Positions 11,318-20,606 of a DNA stretch of 27,173 nucleotides are shown one piece after another. The notes under the pieces were generated by a model, which did no database searches, was not told the origin of the DNA, and saw only the letters and a list, made by a program, of their open reading frames with translations. Made by a program: the position numbers and the translations under genes. The DNA is from Phialocephala subalpina. Its lineage: Eukaryota; Ascomycota; Leotiomycetes; Helotiales; Mollisiaceae. How positions within the stretch are numbered: the stretch's first letter is position 1; every line of letters starts with the position of its first letter. The stretch is taken from the NCBI GenBank assembly GCA_900073065.1, contig FJOG01000060.1:225465-252637 (forward strand), written 5' to 3'.

Positions 11318-11534
11318 CGCAGAGATTTCCCTAGGCCTAAGTCTACAAATCTTTCTGTACGGCCGTAGTACACTAGAGGGTTATCAATTGTTAATATGTT
11401 ATTTCGCTCTGCCTCCCAAGAAGTTTGCAACATTGCAGAGAGTGATATTGATTTTTTTTTTAGCTCTGCCTCTCATTGGCGGATTAAATTAAATGCTGCA
11501 GCTTATAATCTATAACTACTAATGGTAGCTTTGA

Positions 11535-12221
11535 TTAAAGTGACCGTAATATTCGGCCTTTCTCGTAGTCCTCGTTTCTCTGCATGTTTGGAACATGGAA
11601 AAACAGAACCCTCCTCTCCCCAAGCGGTCCAAACTTTTTCCAGAACCATTCCAAGCTCACAAAATAAACAATTCCACAGACATAATTCCCAACATCATCA
11701 CTAGTCCTAATATCCACTGTAGCTCCTTTATCCTTCCCCTTCGATCTCCCAGCACCGGAATTTAAATTTGCTTTCCACTTTCGCAAGATGTTCTCAATAT
11801 CTAGCGTGTAGTCTGGCGCTGCCGGACCTTTGCCCCAAACTTTCCTCGTCTCGGCACTCGTAAAAAAAATCCTCCTCTCATCAGGGATCTGATGGTAGCC
11901 ATCTCTCTCGGCACCCTTTTCAATCGCGAAATAATCTCGATCAGCTGCGAAGCCCAGGTGGATCACCATATCCGGTTGATACTCTTCAAGGAGTTTCTGG
12001 GTCTCGAGAAGGGCATGGTATTCCGCTTTGAGAGGCTCCGGATGAACAATAATTCGGATACCGTCTATGGATGTTGGTGGACGAGATGCGATTTCCCAGA
12101 AGGGGTTTGTTTTGATGTCAAGGAATTGCTGGGGATATTAGTGCAACTTCGGGCGAGGCCTAGTTGGCGGGCAGACTTTCTAGCTGAAGACGGGTCTTAC
12201 GCTTCTTGGGCGTTGAGCCAT
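11535..12221 (-). CDS. Pyroglutamyl-peptidase I-like protein (C15), shortened and possibly decayed
   Basis: The most plausible model has two minus-strand exons, 12221-12201 (seven codons) and 12128-11535, with a GTAAGA...CCCCAG intron, giving 204 residues. Family role: cytosolic removal of N-terminal pyroglutamate from peptides. The catalytic triad is recognisable: E77 in YFAIEKGAERDGYH, C158 in SDDVGNYVCGIVYF, H185 in LFFHVP. FLDIKTNPFWEIASRPP and HPEPLKAEYH match the N-terminal half. Two oddities: the first strand with the G-F-G-P-F motif, which helps form the substrate pocket, is absent and cannot be found upstream; and the usual last helix continues in a different frame (ITVTLIKAT, about 11552-11526), implying a one-base shift near 11553. 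The enzyme may therefore be inactive. The 5' exon is the least certain part. The unrecognised gene upstream overlaps the model. Confidence 0.65.
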
Positions 12222-13140
12222 CGTAAGGCGAGGACGGCTGCTTCCACTTAGCAGCACTTCGTCTCTCATTATCCTCATCCCAGTCGGCTTTGTCGTCAAA
12301 GCTCGCCATCGTTGTCACTCGTCTTGGCCACCGTTGGGCTTTCACCCTTCTCGCTGGATAAACGGTATCCCATCCCTTTTCGGTTATCATTGCCGCTACT
12401 ACATCTTTCACCTCTGGCTGCAGCTGACTGTCATCGTCATTGCCGTCGTCGTTCGCCTCATCCTTGTGTCCCTCCTCCCGCCGCTGCCTGTTCTCCTCAG
12501 CAAAGATATCGGAGTTTGGTACAAGGTGAACTAACTCATGAGTTGGACTGCGAGGACGAGGATGGGATATGAAATCGTTGGCCTCAAATCTAGCGCGGCC
12601 TGTACAGTGATCTTCTGCACTAATGCGGTCGTGCAGTGGCTCTCTCTCGGGATGCAAGGAATGCATACGTCGTCAACGAATCTCTGATTACCAGCTACCT
12701 CCAAAATCTTTGTCCCTAGGCCAAGAAATATCCTTCCGCGCTCTGGATATCCCTTCCACATATATGTAACGAGTATCAAGAACGCTTCGGCCGGACCCTG
12801 CGACTGCACGTGTGAGGTAGATCGTGTCAACCAGTAACTATAAATGAAACTAGAAACGCAGTTAGCAGATAGGAATAGTATTTGAGTTTGGAGGGCAGGT
12901 ACATATCACGACTGTTGCCCTCCACGTGAACTGTTTTCCCTATGGGCTCGCCGCGAGAGCCCGTGTCGACTTCTATAATCCATGAGAAAGTTAGATCGCC
13001 TCCGAAGTGTGTACAGCTAACACTTACAAGACCGGAGTGCGCCGCTATCTCCTATTCTCTATCACGACCTGTTTCTCTGGCCTGTTTGTCAAACTCGTAA
13101 GCTTAGTAGGAGGTAATGCGAAAGTCGTCGTCGTGGGCGG
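12160..13140 (-). other. Unrecognised fragmented coding region
   Basis: Several minus-strand segments look coding but I do not recognise the product. An upstream frame near 13130-13060 reads FALPPTKLTSLTNRPEKQVV and then meets a stop. An exon-like piece ending at 12903 contains GEPIGKTVHVEGNSRDI. It is joined to 12837-12669 (YWLTRSTSHVQSQGPAEAFL, GYPERGRIFLGLGTKILEV, NQRFVDD) by a 65-nt GTACCT...TATAG intron that has a CTAAC branch site and keeps the frame. A later open frame, 12666-12160, is rich in acidic runs (DEANDDGNDDD) and ends with a basic TPKKRKTRLQ stretch that could be a nuclear signal. I could not join all pieces without a stop, so this may be a decayed gene. It lies between a C15 gene and the CENP-B/DUF3425 gene, all on the same strand. 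Confidence 0.35.
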
Positions 13141-13311
13141 AAAATAGAATTGCTTTGACTGCCTAACAAAAGTGTTACTTTAAACTTTCGAAAATCTCAA
13201 TATAAAGACTTAACACAAATTATTCAATACTATTTCCTTCGCAGAGGCGGGCCAGAATTGTTCTGGTAGATAGTATATCTGAGGAACTTAGGTAGCTAAA
13301 TTATCCACATA

Positions 13312-14580
13312 TTACCGACAAATCATGAGCTCCTCATTTCTCAATGCTCGCCATCGATTACTTGCTTGAATCAAATCATCACATCCTTCTAATGCCCATC
13401 CCCATCTCTTCAAAAAACCGGGCGTGACTTCCCAGCTTTCGATTTTCCACGGGTCACCCCAGGTAATCAGACATGTGCGCCCAGCTGTGTAATCGTCTGG
13501 ATTTCCAAACTCCCTATCGTCGCTGGCACCGCTGATTGCAGGGGTTGACGGCAGTGTTGATAATAGCGCACTCTCATTACCGCCTGGGATCTGTGTGACA
13601 AAGTCTGGAAATATATCACCAAAGAGATCCTGGCGCATTTCTTCAGGCACAAACTCCACACCTTTCTTGATGAGATTATCTCGAAATTTCGGGAAAGGAA
13701 ACATATCGATCCAGCTTGTGTGAACACAATTCATCTGTAGTAGCGTTGGGTATAGTGAACCAGGCATATTGTGGTCAGAAAGTGGGCGGATGACTGTTAG
13801 GCCGCCACAAAGCCGTGCAGCGGATTCGTTGCCGAATGTAGCGTGATGTGGTGCTTTCACAAAAATCGTTGCAGTACGAAGTAGAGACTTATTGGAGATT
13901 AATGCTCGGAAGACGTTGTGTTGAATAAGGTGAATTAGATGATCAGAGGAGAAGGTGAAAGTGGTCGATGTGCTGAATTCAGAGTCGGGGCCGGTACTGT
14001 TGGTAGGAACATTCCTTGTCGTTGCCTTTGACTGGGTTGGAAATATAATAGGAGCTTGTTCGAGTGTCTGTACAGAATCACTATGTGATGGCGAAGAAGT
14101 TAAATGGGCTGGTGTCGCCGGGGCATGGTGTCGATCTGGACGAGGCCGATGCTGCATTTCGTTTCTTCTCCTAAATTTGGCAACCCAGCCCGAGGAGAAT
14201 TTTGGCATTGCTAAACCCTGGGACTCGTCTGAGTCGTTCCATATCTGCTTGGCCTTGCGTTTGATGACGTCGTTCGACACTCTACCTGACTGACCCTCTA
14301 CTACATGAAGCCAATCGGAGAGCAACAAGTCTATCCAAGGCCATTGGCAGCTTCGCATACGGAACTTAGGGACGACTTGACGTGCTGGAACAAAGACGTC
14401 AAGATAAGCGAAGCTATCGCTTAGGCTTCGGCTGACAATGGACTGACTGATCTCGTGACCGAAATGAGATTTGAACCATATTTTGAGAGCAGAGTGAGAT
14501 GGCTTTGGGTTGGTGGTCTGATAATAGTGGCGTAGCGCGACGCGCTGTGAGTGGGGAATCGCGGTCCTGGAGGAACCCAT
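13312..14580 (-). CDS. CENP-B/Abp1-type DNA-binding protein fused to DUF3425
   Basis: Single exon, 422 residues. Residues ~12-60 (QRVALRHYYQ, then ALKIWFKSHFGHEISQSIVS) match the ARS-binding-protein-1 N-terminal helix-turn-helix. Residues ~78-141 (WIDLLLSDWL, VSNDVIKRKAKQIW, MPKFSSGWVAKFRRRN) match the CENP-B/Tc5-type helix-turn-helix of pogo/Fot1 transposases and their domesticated relatives. A Ser/Thr/Pro-rich linker runs to ~212. Residues ~213-415 (DHLIHLIQHNVFRALISNKS, LLQMNCVHTSWIDMFPFPKF, ITWGDPWKIESWEVTPGFL, WGWALEGCDDLIQASNRWRA) match DUF3425, normally the C-terminal partner of a fungal bZIP domain. No transposase DDE catalytic core is present, so a regulator is more likely than a transposase. 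Inferred role: nuclear DNA-binding transcriptional regulator. The frame is intact and both modules keep their conserved residues. Confidence 0.88.
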   Translation of the reverse strand: MGSSRTAIPHSQRVALRHYYQTTNPKPSHSALKIWFKSHFGHEISQSIVSRSLSDSFAYLDVFVPARQVVPKFRMRSCQWPWIDLLLSDWLHVVEGQSGRVSNDVIKRKAKQIWNDSDESQGLAMPKFSSGWVAKFRRRNEMQHRPRPDRHHAPATPAHLTSSPSHSDSVQTLEQAPIIFPTQSKATTRNVPTNSTGPDSEFSTSTTFTFSSDHLIHLIQHNVFRALISNKSLLRTATIFVKAPHHATFGNESAARLCGGLTVIRPLSDHNMPGSLYPTLLQMNCVHTSWIDMFPFPKFRDNLIKKGVEFVPEEMRQDLFGDIFPDFVTQIPGGNESALLSTLPSTPAISGASDDREFGNPDDYTAGRTCLITWGDPWKIESWEVTPGFLKRWGWALEGCDDLIQASNRWRALRNEELMICR

Positions 14581-15476
14581 CGTTTGCTGTCTTGGCTCGC
14601 CTCTTGCTGAATTGAAGTGTCAAATCCCAAAGCGAAGCGTAAGGATGCACCGGCTCACCAGTGAACAGGCTGCGGTGGTAAAGTCGCGGGTTGAGGGGGT
14701 GAAAGTTGCCTGTCAACGAGAGGACTGCGAGAGTGGAAGAACAGCAGATTATGCCAAGATTCCGGTATGGTCGCGATAGAAATGTGGGCCGAGTAATTTC
14801 AGGTTGAAATGAGGTGAATTTGGTTGTGATGTGTTCACAATAAGTTGTCGAAGTCGGAGACGGAGAGATGTGCAGACTAATATCCTTATAGTGAGCGACA
14901 CCAATTGAGGGAAGTAAGCTAGCATGGATTCCGGACTCGGCATATGATCCTTACGGTGGTAGTGGGCCGCGGTGGAAATGCCTTCAATTCCCGAGCGAAC
15001 AGAGTGTCTAGTCCCGTGTTTACAAATCGCATTCCACATTTCAAAGCAATCGGACTTCTTAAGCTGTAGTCCAGATTGGCGCGCGGTAGTGCAACTCAAA
15101 AATGCCGCACATCTACACCATACTAGTCACGCTATTAGGATATCATGCCAAGGCGAGAACCCACGCTGGCTTAATCCCTTGAATCGCTCTCCTCGGTATA
15201 AGGATATATTAAACTCTAAAACTCAAGCGACAGATGGTCAGCCCTGGTAAGTTCATTAGGGCCAAACGTAGCGCTACACTCGGGGCATTTCATGGTCCGA
15301 ATATTGGTGACAGAAACAACAGCTCCGAAAAATTCTAGAGGTCGAAAGCAACAAATAGTAAGATAAATAGTTCACCTATGCTCCCGAAAGCTGGAACCAA
15401 AGACCCATCAGAAACGTTTTCATCCAAACCATTACCCAGTTCAAAATTTGTCAAGTTCCTTATTCATTCAATCACG
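14581..15476. promoter_or_regulatory. Divergent intergenic region (CENP-B/DUF3425 gene / SDR)
   Basis: About 0.9 kb between two divergently transcribed genes. The open frames here are shadows without motifs. TATAAGGATAT occurs near 15200 on the plus strand and, as its complement, near 14881-14890. An in-frame ATG at 15378 would extend the dehydrogenase by 33 residues that do not belong to the family fold, so I treat 15378-15476 as leader. Confidence 0.45.
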
Positions 15477-16484
15477 ATGTCCCGATACGCAGAAGCTCAT
15501 TTGAATCCTACCGGCCCAGGAGACGCTCGTCCGACAGCGCTTCAGATTCTCAAGGACGAAGGAGTAGAGGGCAAGCTAGGCGGGAAAATTATCGTCATCA
15601 CAGGCACTTCGTCTGGAATAGGGATCGAGACAGCTCGTGTTCTGTCTTTGACTGGAGCAAGACTGTTGTTGACGGCACGAGACCTGAACAAAGCCAAGAC
15701 TGCTTTGGACAGTATCCTTGAACCAGGGCGCGTCGAGCTCGTTGAGATGGACAACACATCCTTGAGCAGTGTGCGCGACGCTGCGAAAGCTATTCTCCAG
15801 AAGTCGAACAACCAAGTCAACATCCTTATCAACAACGCCGGTATCATGGCTTTGCCCAAGTTGGAGTACACGAAAGACGGCTTTGAAAAGCAGTTTGGAG
15901 TCAATCACCTCGCCCATTTTCTGCTCTTTGAGCTCTTGAAGCCAGCTCTCCTCGCCAGCGCCAGCGCTGAGTTCTCATCTCGAGTTGTGAACCTCTCTTC
16001 TTCTGCCCATCACGTAGCCTCGATCAATGAGTCAGACAACTACAACTTTGAAAAGTCCGAATACAACGACTGGGTTTCCTATGGACAATCAAAGACCGCT
16101 AATATCTACATGACCAACGAGATCGAGAGGCGCTACGGGTCTCAAAGACTTCACGCGACTAGTGTTCATCCTGGCATGATTGCAACGGCGCTCATGCAGT
16201 ACATGGACCCGGCAGTGTTAGAAGCCCTCAAAAGTGACGAAAAGGCGTACAAGATGATGAAGTCACCAGAGCAAGGCGCTGCAACGACGGTGTGGGCTGC
16301 GATTGGGCAGGAATGGGAGCAGAAGGGTGGAGAATATCTTGCTGAGTGCGACAAAACAACCCGTGGAAACGACAATCACGAGATCACCGGTGCAGGGTTT
16401 GCAGGGCATGCTTACGATCTCGAGAAAGAGGCTCGGCTCTGGAAAGATTCGTTGAAGATGGTGGGGCTGACAGACGATCAGTAG
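15477..16484 (+). CDS. Short-chain dehydrogenase/reductase
   Basis: Single exon, 335 residues from the ATG at 15477. An upstream in-frame ATG at 15378 is possible, but the family homology begins close to the later one. The Rossmann fold shows the nucleotide motif TGTSSGIG at 42-49, NNAG at 119-122, catalytic Ser in NLSSSAHH (about 174-176) and YGQSK with Y202 and K206, so the classical Ser-Tyr-Lys set is complete. HPGMIAT follows the active site as in retinol-dehydrogenase/WW-oxidoreductase-like fungal SDRs. It should be a cytosolic NAD(P)-dependent oxidoreductase; the substrate cannot be told. The gene is convergent with the medium-chain oxidoreductase and divergent from the CENP-B/DUF3425 gene. 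No damage is visible. Confidence 0.9.
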   Translation: MSRYAEAHLNPTGPGDARPTALQILKDEGVEGKLGGKIIVITGTSSGIGIETARVLSLTGARLLLTARDLNKAKTALDSILEPGRVELVEMDNTSLSSVRDAAKAILQKSNNQVNILINNAGIMALPKLEYTKDGFEKQFGVNHLAHFLLFELLKPALLASASAEFSSRVVNLSSSAHHVASINESDNYNFEKSEYNDWVSYGQSKTANIYMTNEIERRYGSQRLHATSVHPGMIATALMQYMDPAVLEALKSDEKAYKMMKSPEQGAATTVWAAIGQEWEQKGGEYLAECDKTTRGNDNHEITGAGFAGHAYDLEKEARLWKDSLKMVGLTDDQ

Positions 16485-17080
16485 GCTGCGTTGGACAGAA
16501 GTAGTAGGAATGATGAGGTCCTTTTCACTGTTTATACCTGATTTCCTCTTGTCAGTTGCTGCTACGTCTTTAGAGGATGCCAAGTTAGATAGTCAAGTAC
16601 AGTGGAAACAAACTATACAGTCGATAAAGTTCAAATCATTCTATTCGTCTTGCGCTACCAAATTGGAGATTAAGTCGTCTGATTGCGGAGCGCGACGCGC
16701 TTCGGAAACCCTCAAATGGCAATTGAGAATGAATTTTTATTTGTTATTCGTTCGCCATAATGCTTGTACTCCTCAAGCGTGTGCTTGTGAGTAAGGACAA
16801 GGCACTTCGGCGCTTTTGGTCGGGCTTGACGGTAGTCTCATCAATTTGTGGCTGGTATGTCATCACAATCACTACCAGCATCATCTCAGCTTTGCAACTC
16901 CCATGATTTATACGTCGCTGAGGACTGAAGATGGATTGCTCGAAAAGAATATAGTGAAGACTAAAAAAAGAGAGTGGATAAGTAAACTCCGCTTCAAGCA
17001 CAATTCTCGCAGGATCTGCAGATTCACATCATACTCGATGTGAGAATATGAGTACTTGTGCCTTACTACATGCAAACTCC
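16485..17080. other. Convergent intergenic region
   Basis: The 3' ends of the SDR and the medium-chain oxidoreductase face each other across these 596 bases. A near-palindrome, AGCGCGACGCGCT, lies at 16689-16701. I see no coding frame or RNA gene. Confidence 0.5.
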
Positions 17081-18192
17081 TTACTCCCATGGGTGGATAT
17101 TGGTCTTCGCTACCTTCCCGTCCCGGTAACTATCCAGAGCCTTGTTTATGGCATTAGCGTCTAAACCTTTCACAACCTTATAATTGCTTGGCTTAATCTT
17201 CCCATCTTTAAGCCACGCAGGGACCTCCCTCCAAAAGCCCACCGTCACTTCCGGATGTACTGGTGAGATGCCCAACACCAGCCTACGCTCGTAACCCGCC
17301 GTCTTCGTGCCAATTCGGTCAGGATCAAATTCTCCGTCAGCTCGACGGAGCGTGATGAGTGTGCCTCTCTTCGAGTTTGAAAGTGCAGCAACGCCGAGTT
17401 CTTGTTCCTGACCAGTATTCACCGTGTCAATCGCATAGATCAGGTCATCCCCGGTGATAGCGCGGACTTGTTCCAACACATCAGCGGTGTGCCGGTCTAT
17501 CACATGGGAAGCCCCCCGGGCTTTGAGCTCGGCCTCATTGTGAAGCCCGGCAACCGCAATAACTCGTCCAATTCCTGCCAACCTTGCCAGCTCAATAGTA
17601 GCCCTTCCGGTGTTAGAGCCGCCTCCGACAATTAGAAGAGTGGTGGCCGTGAAGTTGAAGGAGCCTGCCTCCGGCGAGAACGGCGGAGGAAGGCTAAGAC
17701 CAGAGCTGGAGAAGAGAGCAATGAACCCAGCCAACACGATGACTGGTATTGTTGATGCTTCATCATCGGCCAAACCGGTATCCGCCACTTTGGCAACGAA
17801 TCGCGCGTCCGCAAGAGCGTATTGCTGAAGACCATTAAAGTCATTGGCATCACCATCCTTGACGAATGTATGCCCAAAGACATGATCGCCAACGACAAAT
17901 TTTGTAGAATGCTCTCCTCTGCCCGCGGCCACAACTTCACCGACTAGATCGCTAGCAAGAACATAAGGCAGGCTCGTGACGAAAAGGCCGGCGTCGCGAG
18001 TTCTCTGATCATGAGGGTTGACTAGAAGGGAAGGGTTAGCATCGCTGCGGCTCCACAGGATCACTCGTCAAACTCACGCCCAGCGACGAGAACCTTGACC
18101 AACAACTGATTCTGACCGGGTTGGGGAATTGGGCGATCACTCAGAACCAGTGGCGTGCCCACCTCGTGAAGTACAAGAGCTTTTTGGGACAT
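17081..18192 (-). CDS. Medium-chain dehydrogenase/reductase, quinone-oxidoreductase type
   Basis: Two exons on the minus strand, 18192-18078 and 18021-17081, give 351 residues. The 56-nt intron has a GTGAGT donor, GCTAAC branch and CTTCTAG acceptor; splicing gives VLVAGLNPHDQRTRD, the expected GroES-like segment. Domain order: GroES-like N-terminal domain (residues ~1-130, with LASDLVGEVVAAG and VGDHVFGH), then a Rossmann domain with IVGGGSNTGRATIELARLAG as the NADP-binding motif. No catalytic-zinc ligand set is obvious, so it belongs with zinc-independent quinone reductases and enoyl-reductase-like proteins. The closing residues ALDSYRDGKVAKTNI are typical. An in-frame ATG at 18255 would add a hydrophobic 21-residue extension; family alignment favours 18192. 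It is divergent from the alpha/beta hydrolase 1.1 kb away. Substrate unknown. Confidence 0.88.
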
Positions 18193-18507
18193 AGCTTTCT
18201 CTGAATTTAACAAGTAAAAGTAAACAAGGAGTGCCACGATGAGATAGGTATTCATAGCATTGAAAACAATCCTGAAATTTGGAGCGAGGAAGCCTCAGAG
18301 CTTAAATAGGCGCACAGAGGTGGAATTCTTTGGCTGTGACAGGAATGTTGGAGACATATGAATGTAGCATTAGTTTGTAAGCAAGATTCTGGTCGGCGTG
18401 TATTTATCCTAACCACTAGCATTAGCTAAATTCTCTATAAGGATATAGAAAACTCAAAATGCAAAATCCCAAAGAGATTATTAATCACTCGTAATATTTG
18501 CCGGAAT
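18193..18507. promoter_or_regulatory. Upstream region of the oxidoreductase
   Basis: On the minus strand a TATTTAAG box at about 18301-18308 lies roughly 50 bases before the 18255 ATG and 110 bases before the preferred start at 18192. Nothing else is recognised up to the helicase fossil. Confidence 0.4.
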
Positions 18508-18600
18508 TTGTCACTCTTTTACGAGCTTGCAGGACAGCCACGTCTTCAGCTCCTTTTACATGTCGATGGTGTTGCTGGGTCTGGGAAGACCTTTGTACCC
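18508..18600 (+). pseudogene. Fossil of a PIF1/Helitron-type helicase P-loop
   Basis: An open frame reads SLFYELAGQPRLQLLLHVDG and then VAGSGKTFV. This is the Walker A region of PIF1-like helicases, including the helicase part of fungal Helitrons, where a hydrophobic run leads into D-G-x-A-G-[ST]-G-K. Homology stops within a few codons (PLKPEGEG follows), and no other helicase motifs appear within the next 700 bases. The piece is therefore a short broken remnant. It could come from a Helitron or from a cellular PIF1 paralogue; the sequence is too short to decide. Confidence 0.55.
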
Positions 18601-18831
18601 CTTAAACCGGAAGGGGAAGGGAGAATTCTAACACCCGCCTCTCGAGCCCACGTTTATAACCGCGGGTTACAGAATTCCGGACCCACCCAAACCTTTGAAT
18701 ATTACAACCTTATACAGTCATCACCAAAGCCTGGGAAGGCAGCGTCCTCCGCCTTCGCAGCGCAGTCTAAGTCCCTGCCCATCTTGTTTGCAGGATTGAA
18801 CGCAGAGAAGACTGGGGAGGGAAAGTTTTGA

Positions 18832-19304
18832 ATCACAAAACATACCCCATTTTTTTGACTTCATATGACCGAAGTTGAAAATATACTCTCTACAAATAAT
18901 AAAATATGGACCATTTTTACAGTTTTCATGTTTTTCACCGGAAAATCGGCCGAATATCATCGGATCGAAAGTCAAAACGAGAGCCTCGGCTATGATTAGT
19001 AAACTCGGTTGTTATGCATGCTTCAACCGGGTCGAGACGTATTCCGGAATGGCGCGGAAGTGAAACTCCAAAACAGATCTGTAGCGATGCTGTCTTTCAG
19101 AGCCTACACCGCCATTTGTTAGGCCCGGGGAGGAGGCGACTAACGAGAATATGAACCCCTTAGCTTTCTGCATTACACAGCAATCAGAATATCTCATCAC
19201 ATAGCTCTTATAAGGTGCATTTCGCAATTTGCATCTCAGTTGTCCAGATCTTTCCCACTGGACCTCAACGACACCTGCCATCTACAACTTCCCAAAAAAC
19301 GAAG
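18832..19304. promoter_or_regulatory. Upstream region of the alpha/beta hydrolase
   Basis: This begins with a T- and A-rich part (about 18835-18960) and ends with a possible TATA element, CTTATAAGG, near 19207-19215, about 90 bases before the hydrolase ATG. No gene is seen. Confidence 0.4.
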
Positions 19305-20125
19305 ATGTCTCTCTCGAAACCAACCATTCTTCTTATCCCCGGAGCCTGGCATCGGGGCAGCACTTTTGAACCAGTAGCAGCACTCCTACGGACACAGGGA
19401 TATCCCGCAGAAACGCTTACACTATTGTCTGCGGGCGGTCCAACGTCAACAACAGTCGCCGACGACGCAGCCCACATCCAGAAAAGATATCTAGATGGTC
19501 TGATCTCCCAAGGGAAAGAGGTGGTTGTGGTCATGCACTCTTACGGCGGTATCCCTGGCACGGAATCCGTTAAGGGCCGCACACGCAGAGACGTTGCTGC
19601 ACAGGGCAGGAAGGGTGGAGTAGTTGCTCTGGTATATATGGCAGCTTTTCTCATATCTGCAGGCCAATCTGTCGATTCGTCTCTTCCAGACGGAGCAGCT
19701 TCGATCATGACCTTTAATGTAAGTTGGGCCGGGGGTTTTAATTGACTGGAGGATAACTGATATTTCGGAATTCATAGGGCGGGAAGTCATACTGCATCAA
19801 TCCGATTCCCAATTTCTATAATGATCTTGATGAAGACACCGCTAAAAAACATGCTGCTGAGTTGGTTTATCATGCCAAACCGAGCTTCTTCACTCCACTC
19901 ACCTATGAGGCTTATCGTGATGTGCCAACTACGTATCTCTTCTGCGAGAAGGATGCGTGTTTTCCTTTAGCTGTGCAGCAGGGTATGGCAGCTATGCCTG
20001 GGGATGGGCTAGTGCGGACACGTACTTGTGCTGGAAGCCACTCGGCCATGCTCAGTATACCGCGGGCTGTTGCTGATGTGATACAATCCGCTGCGAGTGA
20101 CGTAGAGGTTGTAAAATTAAACTGA
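19305..20125 (+). CDS. Alpha/beta hydrolase (Abhydrolase_6 type)
   Basis: Two exons, 19305-19718 and 19778-20125, give 253 residues. The 59-nt intron (GTAAGT...TTCATAG, GATAAC branch) falls between codons after MTFN. The protein begins with TILLIPGAWHRGSTFEPVA, the usual first strand and oxyanion H-x-G region of this esterase-like family. The nucleophile is S79 in VVVMHSYGG, the acid is D197 in YLFCEKDACFP, and the base is H226 in AGSHSAML. No signal peptide is seen if translation starts at 19305, so it is probably cytosolic. An upstream in-frame start at 19215 exists but adds non-family sequence. Relatives are small esterases or amidases of diverse substrates, and none can be assigned. Intact. 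Confidence 0.9.
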
Positions 20126-20606
20126 ATGTTGCTCACGAGATCAGCGGGCTTCGTTTCTACCGTAAGTTAGGCCAGAACTGTACATGAAATTCAACCACCA
20201 GAGCAAATGGGAACAGGTACGGGTGAAGTCGGACGATAATGAGTTTTCGATAGTACTCTATTGAAAAAAATGTGTTTCTTTGAGAGAAAAAGCGGTCGAG
20301 TTTGCCATTACTGAAAAGCCGAAGCTGAGGCAGCTCGAGTACAGCGAGGTTGGTGGCAGTGTATCAGCTATTTGAGTGCAGAGATTTGGGATGATAAGTC
20401 AGAATATACTGTAACAATTGTGACATTAAGCCTCCTGCCTTCATGCTTCAGCTAGACACGGAGCCAGCCAAAAGTGGCTTAATCAATGGCTGAATACCCA
20501 AATGTTGGGCAGCACCACGATTAGGAGATTTTCATTGGTTCAGGCTGAACTGACACGACTACGAGAGGATGTGACAAAACCAGCATATTAAGTATTCTTT
20601 TCCCTT
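20126..20606. other. Intergenic, nothing recognised
   Basis: This region between the hydrolase and the GH128 relic contains no supported coding frame or repeat; the last part would be the old promoter of the GH128 gene. Confidence 0.5.

Noticed and set aside
14534..14546. 13-base near-palindrome AGCGCGACGCGCT also present at 16689-16701
   Set aside because: One copy is inside coding sequence, and a few shared 13-mers are expected by chance in 27 kb; no surrounding similarity.
13312..14580. Active pogo/Fot1 transposase
   Set aside because: The DNA-binding module is present but the DDE catalytic region is replaced by DUF3425, and no terminal inverted repeats were seen at the gene's edges.
14749..15099. 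116-residue minus-strand open frame in the divergent region
   Set aside because: No motifs, and the composition looks like non-coding sequence read in frame.
15477..20125. Secondary-metabolite gene cluster (SDR, MDR, hydrolase with nearby regulators)
   Set aside because: No polyketide synthase, peptide synthetase, terpene cyclase or similar core enzyme is present, and the genes are common stand-alone families.
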